DNA from: Acanthosepion lycidas
Taxonomy: Eukaryota; Mollusca; Cephalopoda; Sepiida; Sepiidae
DNA: 64,000 nt
Reading direction: 5' to 3'
Assembly: GCA_963932145.1 (NCBI GenBank)
Contig: OZ010593.1
Location: 36,730,411 to 36,794,410 of the forward strand
Positions 1-12,190 of this stretch are shown in pieces (positions within the stretch are counted from its first letter, which is position 1; every line of letters starts with the position of its first letter). A program made the translations under genes and the position numbers. The notes beneath the pieces were generated by a model. It had not been told where the DNA came from. It saw only the letters and a program-made list of their open reading frames with translations, and ran no database searches.

Positions 1-780
1 TGCACTCGCTCTCGTGATGAGTTTATTATCGATTGCTTCGCTTATTCTGTGTTTAATGACGACAATGACATCAGCAGTGGAGCTATCCCAACGAAATTCA
101 TACTGTTTGTCGCTCAGCATATAGTTTCTTTTATGGTGGTCGTTAACACTCTTCTTGATAATTGACTCAAGTAGTTTGTTGTTTAAGAAGCGATATACCG
201 AGTTAGTCTTTTCATTTTCCACAACTCTGAATTCAAGCGTTCTGCGACATTGTTGCCTCTGATAAAGATTGTAGAAAGGCATGCGGTAAGTTAAGGCGGC
301 AAAATATTCAGGCGAAAACGAAGGCTGGCTGTTCGGCCTTTGTTTATACATCTTGTGTTGTATAAAACCATGCTAAAAAGAATCCAAACGTAAATTACAT
401 GAACTGTTCTGAGAGCTCCATCTTTGAAGTATGTTTTGAAATGACCTTCCGCAATGTAAGATCTGAAGCTATCCCAGTCAGCTTTTGAGCATCAAAAGAT
501 TGTCCTGTGAAGATGGACATCAGAGGGTGACTTTAGTTCGGCATCAATTGTGACATTGATCAGTGAGTGGTCTGAACAACCCCAGTGAGATAACACTTCA
601 GCGTAACATTTGTTAAGAAAGGTATTGAGAGAGCAAAATCTGAGAGATTTGCATAATACGCATTTATATCTTGAACAGAACGAGGATTATCTACGGCCTG
701 GCTCTGCTCGTATGTGATGAAGTCATTACAGTATTTACTTATTCATCAATTTTGTTTGAGTGGATTTGCCACTCCTCATG
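1..780 (-). pseudogene. Jockey/CR1-like LINE fragment (endonuclease and RT parts)
   Basis: Read on the minus strand. Bases ~780-440 give pieces of an AP-type (EEP) endonuclease C-terminus, including a GCSDHSLINVTID block, the usual G-x-SDH motif of LINE endonucleases. Bases ~300-1 give reverse transcriptase text containing LSDKQYEFRWDSSTADVI, matching the LS..QYGFR...STAD motif of Jockey/CR1-type RTs. The frame is broken between the two parts and by stops. The RT runs off the window edge, so its catalytic YxDD box is not visible. I infer a dead, truncated retrotransposon; clade assignment is tentative. Confidence 0.7.
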
Positions 781-884
781 GTGAATATTGAACTCAGGAC
801 TCATATGAATTCTTTATGGATGACCAGAGAGCCGCTTAATATCAATCATCAGAGCTATTCTGCCAAACATAAAATATTTCATCA

Positions 885-1516
885 TGTTGTGAACAATAGG
901 AAGAGAAAATGATAGACACATATTATGAATGAGGGTAATGTGAAAGCAAATAAATGAGAAATCAGGGACCTCGATTGAGGGGCTTCTCGTACCAAAATAG
1001 TAAGTGGAAATGATACACACATATTATGAATGTGGGTAATGTGAAAGCAAATAAATGAGAAATCAGGGACCTCGATTGAGGGGCTTCTCGTACCAAAATA
1101 GAAAGTGAAAATGATACACACATATTAAGAATGTGAGTAAAGTGATAGCAGATAAATAGGAAATCTGGGACATTGATTGGGGAGGGGGGTTCTCGTACCA
1201 AAATAGAAAGAGAAAGTGATACACACATATTATGAATGAGGGTAAAGTGATAGCAGATAAATAGGAAATCTGGGACATTGATTAGGGAGGGGGGTTCTCG
1301 TACCAAAATAGAAAGAGAAAGTGATACACACATATTATGAATGAGGGTAAAGTGATAGCAGATAAATAGGAAATCTGGGACATTGATTGGGGAGGGGGGT
1401 TCTCGTACCAAAATAGAAAGAGAAAGTGATACACACATATTATGAATGAGGGTAATGTGAAAGCACATAAATGGGAAATCAGGGACCTCGATTGAGGGGC
1501 TTTTCGTACCAAAATA
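885..1516. repeat. Tandem repeat, about six units of 101-105 bp
   Basis: The phrase ACCAAAATA recurs at 991, 1092, 1197, 1302, 1407 and 1508, giving spacings of 101, 105, 105, 105 and 101. Two subtypes exist: a 101-bp form with CCTCGATTGAGG and a 105-bp form with CATTGATTGGGGAGGGGGG. Their order is A-A-B-B-B-A. Long minus-strand open frames across it are by-products of the repetition. Confidence 0.9.
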
Positions 1517-1519
1517 CAG

Positions 1520-2600
1520 TATCAATCATCCATTCTATACGCTTAGCATAACTCTATATCACTACATTGTCTTAATACTTTAATTCGTTTCTGAAAAACG
1601 ATAGTTGTTCTTCGTATGAGTCTTTCAGTGCATGTCATATTTTCCATATTCTCTTGCTAGATAAAGTTCTGTATTTGCAAGATTTAAAAATCTCTAAATA
1701 CACAGTTTCCATCACGTTGTCTCCTTTTCTAACAACTATGCATTCTCTATAGTTACAGTTAAACTAGTTATATATTCCTTTATTAGCTTATTTATTCGTC
1801 TTGTTTATGAGCTTGTGGTACACCAATTTAAGAGTGAATTTAAGTTTATGTTTCTTTAATATCCATACTTTTAGTATTGGTTTGCATATTACTCGGAGAT
1901 GGTCGCTTGGATAAGCCTTAGAGGGTAGAATTTCATTTCTTAGTCTTTTTCCCTGATAATTATATAGTCTGTCTGGCTCTTATTGCCCACGCATGCTCAG
2001 AAGTGTCTAGGTTCTTCTTGAAATCATGTGTGGTTTTTATTATTTGTTCGTTCACTATGCACCAGAGGAGACACTTTACTCCACGTTCGTTGCATGATTA
2101 TTTCACTGTGTTGTACAAAGAAAACTTTGGGAATTGGGAAAAAATATTGTACAGAGATCTCAATACAATCTAAAATGTAATTAAAAACGTTGCTTATTTA
2201 AATATAAGAATGCAAAAAATATATACAAGAAAAATGATAAACAAGAAGGAGTTTGAGAAAGAAAAAAATGTGATTACTTAATCACTAATCGAATCTATTA
2301 TTCGATGGTTTATAATATTTGGATTTATAGGTAAAAAAAGAATTGATGCTTCATTCAGTTTGTTAGCTTATACTCGGAAAGGAAGTTATCAATATTCTAT
2401 AAATATTTATTCAATATCTATAATTACATATATTATAAAAAGAATCCGGTATGATATATTGCTCTTGTTAATATAAACATTTCACCAGCATCAGTTATAA
2501 GTTTATTGTAAAAACATTGACAGTGACAGGTAAGATTAATTAGTTACAATGATTTCTATTTTAGTCTAAACCTAACATTAAAGTATTAATTATTATAATA
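1520..2600. other. AT-rich spacer, nothing recognised
   Basis: No open frame with family resemblance, no terminal repeats and no tRNA-like promoter seen on either strand. Confidence 0.5.
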
Positions 2601-2835
2601 AATGTTCGTTGTCAAGATTGTTGAATTCCCATATACTTGTAATTTGATTGTTCATTGCAGCTTATTTAACAGCGCTTCCCCTAGCGAGAGGTGTCTGATT
2701 GATTTGAACCTTTTAAAATCCTTTATTCTACATTCAACACCATCATTTGATAAGACACCGGAAGTGTTGAAACAAAATGGCTATTTTTGTAGTGATTTTA
2801 TAGCATATTTTTGTTATAATTGTCGAATAAATTTT

Positions 2836-2851
2836 ATATATATATATATAA

Positions 2852-2914
<63 letters not shown>

Positions 2915-2917
2915 CGT
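2836..2917. repeat. (TA)n-(TG)n-(CG)n microsatellite
   Basis: A short (TA)n run passes into about 25 TG dinucleotides and then a few CG dinucleotides, immediately before a tRNA-derived SINE. Confidence 0.95.
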
Positions 2918-3235
2918 GAAGGAGACACGGTGGAGTAATGGATAGCGGCTTGGATTGAGGAATCGGAGAGACGAGTTCGAATTCCAATTGAATCCATTGC
3001 ATTCACTTACGTGCTGATACCCTTGGGAAAGGTGTGAGTCCTCTTCTTCTCCTTCCAGCTATGGGCAAATAACAGGACAAACTGGGTTCTATAGCCTTGG
3101 ATGGCAACTGGTGTAGGAGAAGGACCAACCTACGGAGGGTCGTTTGGGGACCTTGTGGCACGTAGATTTGGCCCTTCAAAAACTGTGGATGATCCTGCAC
3201 GAAACTTTCACCACTATAATCATATCTCATGTGCT
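2918..3235 (+). mobile_element. tRNA-derived SINE
   Basis: The head has an A-box-like TGGAGTAATGGATAGCGG (~2930-2947) and a B-box-like GAGTTCGAATTCC (~2973-2985), the internal Pol III promoter layout of tRNA-derived SINEs. A body follows with GGGTTCTATAGCCTTGGATGG. A second copy on the minus strand at 11255-11475 shares head and body, which confirms a dispersed family. The 3' boundary is approximate. Confidence 0.75.
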
Positions 3236-4039
3236 GTTGTCGGACTGTCGGTTTCCTAGTAACTGATCTACTTGACCCTCATACGTCAAATTTGACGGGA
3301 GAGTCGTGTATGTATATGAATAAAAAGCGACAAGAAAAAAACTTATTCTTAGAAAAAACTATACTTATCTGACACATTTGGCCCCCTGATGGATTTTATA
3401 AAGACAATGTAGGATTTATTTTGCTGCACGTGTTTATATATAAAAGCGAGGATGACATTGGTTTATTATGTTTTATAACTGAGAGAGAGAGAAAATTTAA
3501 TTGGAAGTTTTGATTATATTCTTATATATCTGCCACTCTATATTTAAATTAACCCTGTCTGTGTGCGTGTTTGTGTGTCTGTGTCTGTGTGTTTCATATT
3601 ACTGTAAACGTTATTTTTCTGGGTTTCAGTAGATATACATCTAACTTTTCTCAACATTAGGACTTTAGTAGAACTTCATGATCTCTAAGCCACGTCGCGA
3701 TAACATCAGCGTACAAAAATAGCGTAAGTCTACTCAAATACTTGTACTCACTAAAATAATATTTATAGTATTATAAAAAGATTTAGAATTAAAAATTCTT
3801 TGTGTACACACACACACACAGAACCACACATACACACACATACACATATATATGTACGTGTGTCTGTGTGTGTTTATGTATGAAAACGACTAAGAACGTG
3901 CTGTGGCTGAGTTTGTTATATAATTTCTCATGTGTTTGTACAATTTTCCTCTTTTCAGGACATAAATTATATAAAAATTGTCCGAATGTTTTCCAACTGC
4001 TTTCGGCCATAATATTGCCATTATCAAGGATAAATTTTA
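3236..4039. other. Spacer with (CA)n/(TG)n, no gene recognised
   Basis: AT-rich DNA with short CA/TG-rich tracts near 3555-3595 and 3805-3875. Nothing else could be supported. Confidence 0.5.
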
Positions 4040-4481
4040 TTTTACTTTTAACTGAGTATATGCATTGTTTTGGAAAATGCCTACAAACAAACATAGTATA
4101 CAAATCTAAAGTCAACGCAAACAACACTACAATGCACTACACTGGCGCCGCAGAAAGAGCATTCAAACAAAGAAAATACACTCACGACCTATCATTCTCC
4201 AACAGAAGATTCTCCAACAGCACCACCCTATCCACCTATATATGTCAAGTAAAAGACAAAAACATAACACCAAACATAAGCTGTGAAATTATGAAACCCG
4301 CACCTGCTTACAACAATATATCAGGGAGATGTCTACTTTGCCTGCAAGAAAAAATGGCAATAATCTCCCACACACAACAAAAATATTACTAAACCAAAGA
4401 TCTGAAATAATCTCAAAATGCAGACACGAAAACAAATGTCTACTATCACAGTTCAAACAATTGAATAACACCAACAACTAA
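4040..4481 (+). pseudogene. GIY-YIG endonuclease remnant of a Penelope-like or related retroelement
   Basis: The frame through 4078-4392 reads CLQTNIVYKSKV, then YTGAAERAFKQRKYTHDLSF, then LSTYICQVKD and CLLCLQEK. This is the pattern of GIY-YIG nuclease domains fused to retroelement reverse transcriptases: 'IVY' at 4093-4101 stands for GIY, 'YTG' at 4138-4146 for YIG, followed by an E..FK.R...H..SF helix and a C..C..EK segment. After the stop at 4392 the reading continues in another frame as LLNQRSEIISKCRHENK to a stop at ~4481, so there is at least one frameshift. YIG has become YTG. No reverse transcriptase is visible upstream. Known: this domain nicks target DNA in PLEs. Inferred: inactive 5'-truncated copy. 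Confidence 0.7.
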
Positions 4482-4684
4482 AACTGAACACAAACGGGAA
4501 CGAACCTTCTGATAAAAATGGTAGAACATTAAACAACTAAACCACCTAAACATAACCAAATCACTGTTAGCAACACTACTACAACCACACAAACACAACC
4601 ATCGCCATAAGAATTAGCATGGTCATCACGACGGATATAACCATTATTAATTCAAAATTATAATTTTTTGATTGCTCCTATTGC

Positions 4685-4701
4685 TACCACTATTAGTACT
4701 G

Positions 4702-4746
<45 letters not shown>

Positions 4747-7700
4747 TCTTTTGGTTTCTGATGTATACTCATTTCTTTCCGGTCCCGACCAAAGACCTTA
4801 GGTCAGAAATATCATCATAACATTTTCCACTGACCAGTTTTGAAAAAAATCACACATATAGAATCACACATAGATAAAGCATTTCGTGAGCTGTACAATT
4901 TTTTTTGTATTTCTTTAAGTTATGGACTACCAGGAATTCCTTCAATGAGTCTATTAGAATCTTTTCCAATCAATCCGAGGGCTCCAACTCCAACTGGAAT
5001 GTCCTCCTGCGCCACATTTTTGAGATTTCGATTTCAAGGCTTTTTGTATTTTGATAGTTTTTTGAAGATCTTCAAAGATACATTGTACACTGCAGAGATT
5101 TCCATGTCAATAAGGTGCCAGATTTTGTCTTTGCGTCTATAATCACGATATCAGAGTCATTAGCTTTGATTGTCTGTCTGTGTGTCTTGTAAAGTCCCAT
5201 AAAATTCTTACAGGTCTTATCTCCGTAACCGGTTCTGGGTAGTGTTCATACCAATTTCTTGCAGTTTCTTTTCCGTGAGTGTTAGAGATTTTCCAGTGCA
5301 TATACTGGCTCACTCTCTCGTGCCGTATTTTATATTCAGTGGGTGCCAATGCCGCGCAACCTCATGCAGTATAGTCAATTGTTTCTGGATATTTATCACA
5401 GAATCTGCATTTTGGTCTAACACAATTTTTCAGTGTGTTTTTCGTAATTTCTAGTAAGCATGCATTGGTCTTGTGCAGCAAGAATAAAACCTGCGCTACG
5501 TAGCCACTGATGTGTACGGGGCTTATCTACATCAGTTTGTTTGGTATGGGCAAAGCGTGAAGCAGTTTATCTTGCCATCGTTTCTGTATCTGGTCGGTTG
5601 CATTTTGTTTTTGCCTTCTTTTTTATAAATATTTTCCAGCTTCAGTCGGTGTATTGTTTTACTTGTATTTCTTCATCCAACTTGAAACTCAATTTTGAAC
5701 TTATCTTCTTCTTTTATTACTGAATAAACAGCTTACTACTTTCATGTTCTTTGACATAGATCTTCATACATTCTTCTGTAGTTTCTAGGAATCTTTGAAG
5801 ACCAATTGTTTTAGTTTTGTAAGACAGTTCTAATTGAACTAATCCTCTGCCTCCTTCGGATCTGGGCACATTCAGACAATCAACATAAGCTTTGGAATGA
5901 TACATGCAGTGCCAAATGGGAAGCTTTCTTGCTTTGGCGTCCATTCGCTTAATGTCAGCTATGGTCCAGTTAAGAATGTTGAAACTGTATTGCCCCACAG
6001 GGACAGACAAGGTGCTTATGACTGATAATCTGTTTTTGAATTTAGTTCGGTATCCGGTACCAAATGCATAGGTCAGTAGTACTCCTTTCTTGCCTTCTCC
6101 TTGTTCTGAGTATGCTGTATTCCATATCCTTCGTTAATTTCTAGGTACCTATAGGCTGCTTCTTGTTACAGTTCCCTAATTTGTGTGCCAAAATTTAAAT
6201 CTATTGAGAGTATTTCTTTAATTCACCCTTTCTTGAATGTTACTTTTGCATATTTATCTAATCAGAAATCGATATCTATGTCGGCACTGAAACATTTTAC
6301 AGTATTAAGGAGACTCTTCAACGCATTGTCGTCTTTTGGCAGAGTTTGAGATCATCCATGTAGAGTAGTTTATTGAATACTTTCTTGCTTAGTTTGTAAC
6401 CATAGCTATTATTGTTTAGTTCATGCGTTGGGAGATTAAGAACATACAAAACAGAAAGGGGTGGCAAGGAGTCTCATTGAAAGATTCCTCGTCGATTGGA
6501 GACGGCAGTATCTCTGGTGTGATTTAGGTAATGTTGTTTTTCACATTCCCATGGTAAGTTTAAAGAAATTTACTACCACGTGGGAGACTTTGTACATTTC
6601 CAAATTCTTAAGTATCCAAGAGTGTGGCACACTATCAAAAGCTTTATTGTAATCTATCCATGCTCTGCTACAATTTCTACATTGTCTCCTGCAATTTTCC
6701 AGAATCATTTTTTTCTTTATGAGTAGTTGTTCTTTTCAATCATATGAACCTCTCCGGCATCCCTTCTTCTGTTCCAGTGAAAGAATGTTGTTTGTTTCGA
6801 GAAAAAAGTAAGTACAGTTCGTCGGGATACACGTGATCAATTTATACGTGGTTGACATTGGCCAATGTTTTTTCGGGACATCTGTTTTACTTGTGTTTAG
6901 CATAATATATGTAATACCTTCAGTGATCTATTCTAGGACATCATTAAGATTATTAATAAGCATTGAAAAGGTTTCTTCAAGTTTTATGGATTGATGAGAG
7001 ATGATAGCGCCAGAAATTGGGAACCTTGTGATTTCCTGGGGATTTCCATTTTGGGGATTTCGTTAGAGCATGCCTAACATTATTCGTGATTATATTTTCC
7101 TGCTCTTGTAGAGGTTTATCCAGTATTCTTTCTTCACGTTGGATCCATTCTCCATTGGGGTATATTTCTTTGAGCTGCTCCAAATATTCTCTCAAAATTT
7201 CTGCACGTTGTCAATAGATGATGTCTTTTTGAGATGTATAAATGCTTTTCTAATTTAACCTGTATAATTTCTTAAAGTCCGTTTGGAATATTTTATTTTG
7301 GCGATAGCAGCTACAAATTTTTCGTATCTTTTGTTCTCTCTGCCTTTGTCTACAGTTTCTTATTTAGCATTTCCTTGATTGATGGAATTTCATTTAGTGA
7401 TTTAATTAATTTCCACTTGATCTTCTTTGCATTTCCATGTTGAGATATTTGGGTTTCTCGTGAGCTCATCCAGTATCGAAATCTCACATCTGATTTCCTT
7501 TATATCTCGCATCTGTTTTGCCTTCCAAGCTGGCTCTCTGTTCTTTTCATTGTCTTGTCTCTAAGTTTCCCAGTAGCTTCTAAAGCTATTGCCTATATGA
7601 TAACTTCTGAGATGTTTCCCATTGGTTTGTCCGTTAACAATTATTCCAGTGCAGCGTTGTATATTTGTACTATGTGCTTATTGGGCTTTGTCATATGAAT

Positions 7701-8570
7701 TTTTGGGAGTGGGTCTCTTTCTGACATTTGTGTGAGACTTAATCGGCTGAGTACTTAGGTGTTGTGGTTTTTCGCGTCGATGAATTCACCTCTGTGGTTT
7801 TCAACGAATTCTGCCCTATTGTAGATGGACTTATCTTCAGTGACATCGTCTGGATAACTGCAGGTTATGTTACAGGTAAAGTCTTCGTTTTTATTCCCTG
7901 TGAGATTATTATTTCGTATCTCATTTATTTTAGCTTTTACCTCTTCCTTTATCATATTATTTATTTTTTTACTCTTATCGCTTTACTGAACAGTTATTGC
8001 ATTATTGCTTTATATCTAGTTTTATCTGATGTGTTTCTGTATTTGAGAGTATTTTGTTTTGCACGATGTCCCTGCGGACATTGGCAAGTATGTTTGGGTT
8101 GCGATGGGATCTTATTCCACATTCAAAAAAATAGTCCTCCATATTTGGTATATTTGATTCGTGGTTTTCTTTTGTGGATTTTCGAGTGAGGTGAAAAAGA
8201 ATTTCATGACTTATTGAGACCCTTCGCGAGACCATTTTGTTCACTTTCTTTTTATGAGTTGATTTAGTATTGAGTCATTTGGTTCAATGTTAGGAATAGT
8301 CCGGGTTTAGTGACCAAGCGTCTCTTCGCTGCTGGAAGAGCTTGTTTCAGTGAAGGACCTTTCGGCCCCAGACTGGTTCCTCTCTGAGGTACGCAGCCCT
8401 TGTTAACCCGGATGACGACCGATCCGTTATGAAGATTTGTTCGTAATCGTTGAGATTTGTAATATTTTGCGTGTTATCCTTGTCCGCCAAGCTCTAGGAG
8501 AAATGTCGACCAAAATCAAAGAGCCCGTCATGCCCATGAAATAGGGCGGCGTGGGGGATGATTATATTCA
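4685..8570 (-). mobile_element. Near full-length RLE-type non-LTR retrotransposon
   Basis: A minus-strand element running from a 5' leader (~8570-8250) to a 3' end followed by an (AAT)n tail (seen as ATT repeats at ~4706-4746 on the plus strand). The leader shares an ATCGGTCGTCA...AACAAGG block with the start of the plus-strand copy at 43325, so both 5' ends look preserved. The 3' UTR phrase around 'gacctaaggtc' followed by (AAT)n also ends the copies at 34.5, 35.9 and 46.7 kb. Length about 3.9 kb, compatible with a single-ORF element. Confidence 0.8.
4870..8250 (-). pseudogene. Decayed pol of RLE-type LINE (RT, zinc knuckle, endonuclease)
   Basis: Minus-strand pieces in order: N-terminal block with NILANVRRDI (~8080), shared with the 43.3-kb copy; a linker with KSPKWKSPGNHKVPNFW (~7050); an RT catalytic box YMDD at 6351-6362 followed by LKLC; then YSFNILNWTIADIKRMDAK and RSEGGRGLVQLELSYKT (~5990-5800); then RHERVSQYMHWKIS and WYEHYPEPV (~5320-5230), in the restriction-like endonuclease region. 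Known: this order (RT, CCHC, PD-(D/E)xK nuclease) marks the early-branching R2/NeSL/Hero-like LINEs. Frames change several times and stops are common, so no intact protein is made. Plus-strand open frames here are shadows. Confidence 0.8.
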
Positions 8571-8635
8571 TATTACAGGAGTGATTATATTCAGATTATA
8601 GGGGGAAAATTATATTTAGATTATAGTGGGGAATT
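8555..8635. repeat. Short degenerate tandem repeat beside the element 5' end
   Basis: Three to four imperfect copies of GATTATATTCA(G/T)ATTA spaced 22-26 bp lie immediately outside the 5' leader of the minus-strand LINE. They could be terminal slippage or a pre-existing target. Confidence 0.5.
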
Positions 8636-9057
8636 ATTATTATATTTTTACTATTGCTATTATTAACAACAGTGGTAAAATCTTCATTAATAAGCGTTTA
8701 GATCACAAGGAGATACGCTGTGCTTCACCAGACTCCGAAATAACTTCAATTTTCAACGGAATTTTCTTTGACTTTTTCTCTCTTATGCTCAATAATATGA
8801 AACAATATTCTAATCTCCTTAATCCTGTTTTTACACGAATACGTTTTACTCATAAATACAATTAATATATAGTTACTTATAATATTTAAGGGAAAGTTTA
8901 TTATAAGTGTTTGTATTATATGGATTCTAAAATAAAATTATATGTAAATTACTAATAAATAAATAGTAAAACATTCAGAATAATAGTCACTAACACCACA
9001 ATCACCACCACTGTCATTACTGCTACCTACACTACTGCATTCATTTTTGTTTCTCTT

Positions 9058-9061
<4 letters not shown>

Positions 9062-9089
<28 letters not shown>

Positions 9090-9112
9090 ATCTATCTATC
9101 TATCTATCTATA
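9062..9112. repeat. (CTTT)n-(CTAT)n microsatellite
   Basis: Direct reading: CTTT tetranucleotides pass into CTAT tetranucleotides. Confidence 0.9.
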
Positions 9113-9236
9113 TAATGTTTCTATCCACCTCTCTCTTTCTAACCCCCTCTATCTATCTTTACACCTCTCTCTTTGCATCCCTGTGATTGCATATGTGCTT
9201 ATATATATTTCAGCTTTCTATAAGTAAACAATATTT

Positions 9237-9239
<3 letters not shown>

Positions 9240-9289
<50 letters not shown>
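9240..9289. repeat. (TA)n microsatellite
   Basis: About 25 uninterrupted TA dinucleotides. A short ATT run follows at ~9338-9355. Confidence 0.95.
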
Positions 9290-9292
<3 letters not shown>

Positions 9293-9924
9293 TACACATA
9301 TATATTGGCATATTTAAAAAATTTTCAAGTGATTATTATTATTATTATTATTATTTTATAAAACAGCTTCAGTTGTTGCTGTTAAAAAAATCCAAACATC
9401 ATAGCCATGTCTACAGACAGAACTCAATTAACCCACGGGGTGGTAGTAGATCCAAATCAATACTCATATGCGTTTACATATGTGTGTTTGTGAGAGCGTG
9501 TGAGCATCTCTATGGGCGCAAACAGCCGACCTGAAATAAAGTCAAAGCCGCTCTATCTTGACCCCTACTAAGAGAATATTGCTACATTCATGAAACGCTA
9601 AAATCTTGACACCGAAATCGATATAAGGAAATTGCGTACCTCCGTGTGGCCGAGCGTACGAAAGTGTTAATGGGCCTAACCCAAGATTATGTATATGGAC
9701 GTGTATGTATGAACTAACACATATGCACCTGTATGTATGTGTGTCTATGTATATGTGAGTGTCATCCCAAGAAAACGCAATAAATACAAGTAAATCCCCC
9801 TTCTACCTCACACAAATAAACAAACACAAATAAAGCATTAATAGATCTACTTTTGAAAAAAATAAACCAGTTTATCTGAAGATTGCGAAAGCATGAAACC
9901 TATCGTCACAAACAACTCTTCATG

Positions 9925-9926
9925 CA

Positions 9927-9965
<39 letters not shown>

Positions 9966-10015
9966 CGTATGTATGTATGTATGTTTGTATGTGTGGTTTG
10001 TATGTATGTATGTAA
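9925..10015. repeat. (TA)n-(TG)n-(ATGT)n microsatellite
   Basis: A TA run passes into TG and then into degenerate ATGT tetranucleotides. Confidence 0.9.
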
Positions 10016-10079
10016 CTATACTGTTTATTTTATACTTTTTGTTTGTCATCGATTCTTGTGTATAGTTTTAATAAAAAAG

Positions 10080-11250
10080 CAAAAAATTGCAAAGCACTCT
10101 AAATAAATCTCGCTTCTCAATTTCGTGGATAATACAGATCAGAGGGTCATACATAATGTCTGCGGCTAGACTCCTCACAGAAAATAGTCGAGAAAAAAAA
10201 ATATTCAGCATCATTGAAGAGTTAATTGTGAAAAAGACGGGGTAAGTTGAAGGTGAGTTTATTACTGAATGTCAAGTTATTGTTTCTTTCCTTCTTTTTC
10301 TTACTGGGTTGGTTTTTATTGAATTGCCAGACAAATGATCAAAGTCTTTTTCCAAAAAGAATGAAATATATTTGAACAGATGAGACATGAAAATTATCTA
10401 TTCGTTCGTAGGTACAAAGAGCTTAAAGAATTACTTCTGGCATTGATTTAAAGTCCACGGGACGAAACAAAAAGTAATACTAATATGGATCAATAAGTCT
10501 GTAGCCCTACACAGTTATTTTTTTTTCTATTTTGATTTGAAATGTTTGCTATATAATGTCCGAAGTCGGTAATTAATAAAAATGGTTTATGCGCATTGAC
10601 AAAAAAGGTTTTGTTGAAAAATAAGAAATTATTCTGTAAATAAATTATTTATTTATTTTATCACAACGTTACAGTCTTACAGACGTTCTTTGCTATATTT
10701 TATATGATTGGAAAATCAATTAAAAGAAAGTTGCTTATATAAATCCTTATTTTTCTTAGTTCGTTTGTGATGATGTTAATAAGATGAGAAAATTAAAACT
10801 AGAATTATATTTGCACATGTTCTTGAGTCTGAAAATGACAAAAGTTCATCAGAAAGTTAATATTATTTCAGTTAACTATTTGATTGAATTGATGAATATA
10901 TCGAAGATGCTGACTATTATTCTGGTAAATCTAAAGGAGAATGACAAACCAAATGTGTTACAGACTTTTTCTGCTACCGTTTGTGAGCAGCACTTTTTAC
11001 TAAGTTTAATATCAAGACGAAAGATGCGGAGAGGATGTGAGTGTCCGTGTATGTATTAAATTATTTATTCTGTAAAATTACCTAACTTTCGGGTATATAT
11101 TTTTTAAAAATGTTGCCTATAAGAGGATTTTTCTACCACCATAAATAACTAATGTCATGTCTCGACTCCTGGACTCATTGAGGTATGTACCATACGTGAT
11201 ATACGCGTAGGCGATCATGTATCTTTCGATATATGACTGACGAGGCATAT
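10080..11250. other. AT-rich spacer, no gene recognised
   Basis: Contains one 91-codon plus-strand frame (10784-11059) that is lysine/leucine/isoleucine-rich, resembles no family I know and sits in biased AT sequence. I treat it as chance. Confidence 0.5.
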
Positions 11251-11254
11251 TTTT

Positions 11255-11475
11255 TTAATGCAGAAGGTTGCCATTTCTTTCCATGGTAGACCAGTTGCCA
11301 TCCAAGTCTATAGAACCCGTTCTGTCCTGCTCTTTACCCATAACTGGGTAAAGAAGAAGAAGAAAAGATTCATACCTTTCCCAAGGCTATTAGATCGTAA
11401 ATGAATGTAATGGATTAGAACTCGGCTCTCCGAATCCTCAATCCGAGCCGTTCTCCATTACTCCAGCGTGCCCCC
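11255..11475 (-). mobile_element. tRNA-derived SINE, second copy of the 2.9-kb family
   Basis: On the minus strand it starts with CTGGAGTAATGGAGAACGG (A-box region), has a B-box-like GAGTTCTAATCC (11412-11423 on the plus strand), then CCTTGGGAAAGGTATGAATC and GGTTCTATAGACTTGGATGG, all shared with 2918-3235. One substitution weakens the B box (TTCGAA to TTCTAA). Confidence 0.75.
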
Positions 11476-11744
11476 TAGACTATGTTGGTCTAATAGCCAT
11501 TCTGAGTTCATACCGTCAATTTTACATCGACTTTAAGCATTCCAAATTATTATATCATCTTCCTTTTAGAAAAGTTCTTGCTTTGAATCACCATTTGATT
11601 AGTGGTTTTAAGGAAAGAAAAGATTCTACCAGATCATTGGCGCTAATAGTCTCTTAAGTTCTTTTCCTTCTTGGTTCGAGATATTTTCTTTATCGCGAAA
11701 ATATGGACATGATTATCATTAACTTTTTCAGTTTCTTTTATTGT

Positions 11745-12190
11745 TCCTTGCACTCTTAGAATATTGCTACCACTGCTATTTATCTTGAGCTCCTCGATAA
11801 AATCCAAAGAATAATCAGCAACATTATTGGTCCTGATCTGGCTGCTCGTCTACAGTCACTTCCTCATCGCTTCAAGGTTATTCATCTGTGTGTCTTTTCT
11901 ATAAATACGCATGGTAATTGTTCGGATGAGCACTTCGCTATGGTACCGAGACTTAAAAATTTAAGCGCACTGGCGTCGAGATCTCATCAATTTAAAGGTG
12001 AGCTGGCTAAATGAAGGCGTAAGTTCTATGTTAACAGTTTCTTTTCTCGAACTTTTCGGTTATGGAGCTTCCTTTCGGTTCCATGATTTCCAGCCAACTT
12101 TAATCTGTCTGCAAAAATTTCAATTTCAATCGTTATCTACTGTCCTCCTGATTGCACTTTTCTCTTTCCGACATTATTAATGCTTCTGCT
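11745..12190 (+). pseudogene. Jockey/CR1-like LINE, C-terminal end
   Basis: Plus-strand text in shifting frames reads LDKIQRRIISNIIGPDLAARL, then LCVFSINTHGNCSDEHFAMVP, then a degraded FFSRTFRLWSFLS. This follows the conserved tail of Jockey/CR1-type ORF2 proteins (LDR.QRR..; LC.FYR..HG.CSDEL..LVP; FF.RT..LWN.LP). No RT catalytic region remains. Similar tails occur at 22890-23225 (+) and 60424-60873 (-). Confidence 0.65.

Noticed and set aside
962-1525. 187-codon minus-strand open frame
   Set aside because: Lies wholly in the 101/105-bp tandem repeat and repeats with it.
4840-5142. 100-codon plus-strand frame
   Set aside because: Antisense shadow of the minus-strand RLE-LINE C-terminus.
10784-11059. 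91-codon plus-strand frame as a small gene
   Set aside because: No recognisable domain, AT-driven composition, no supporting context.
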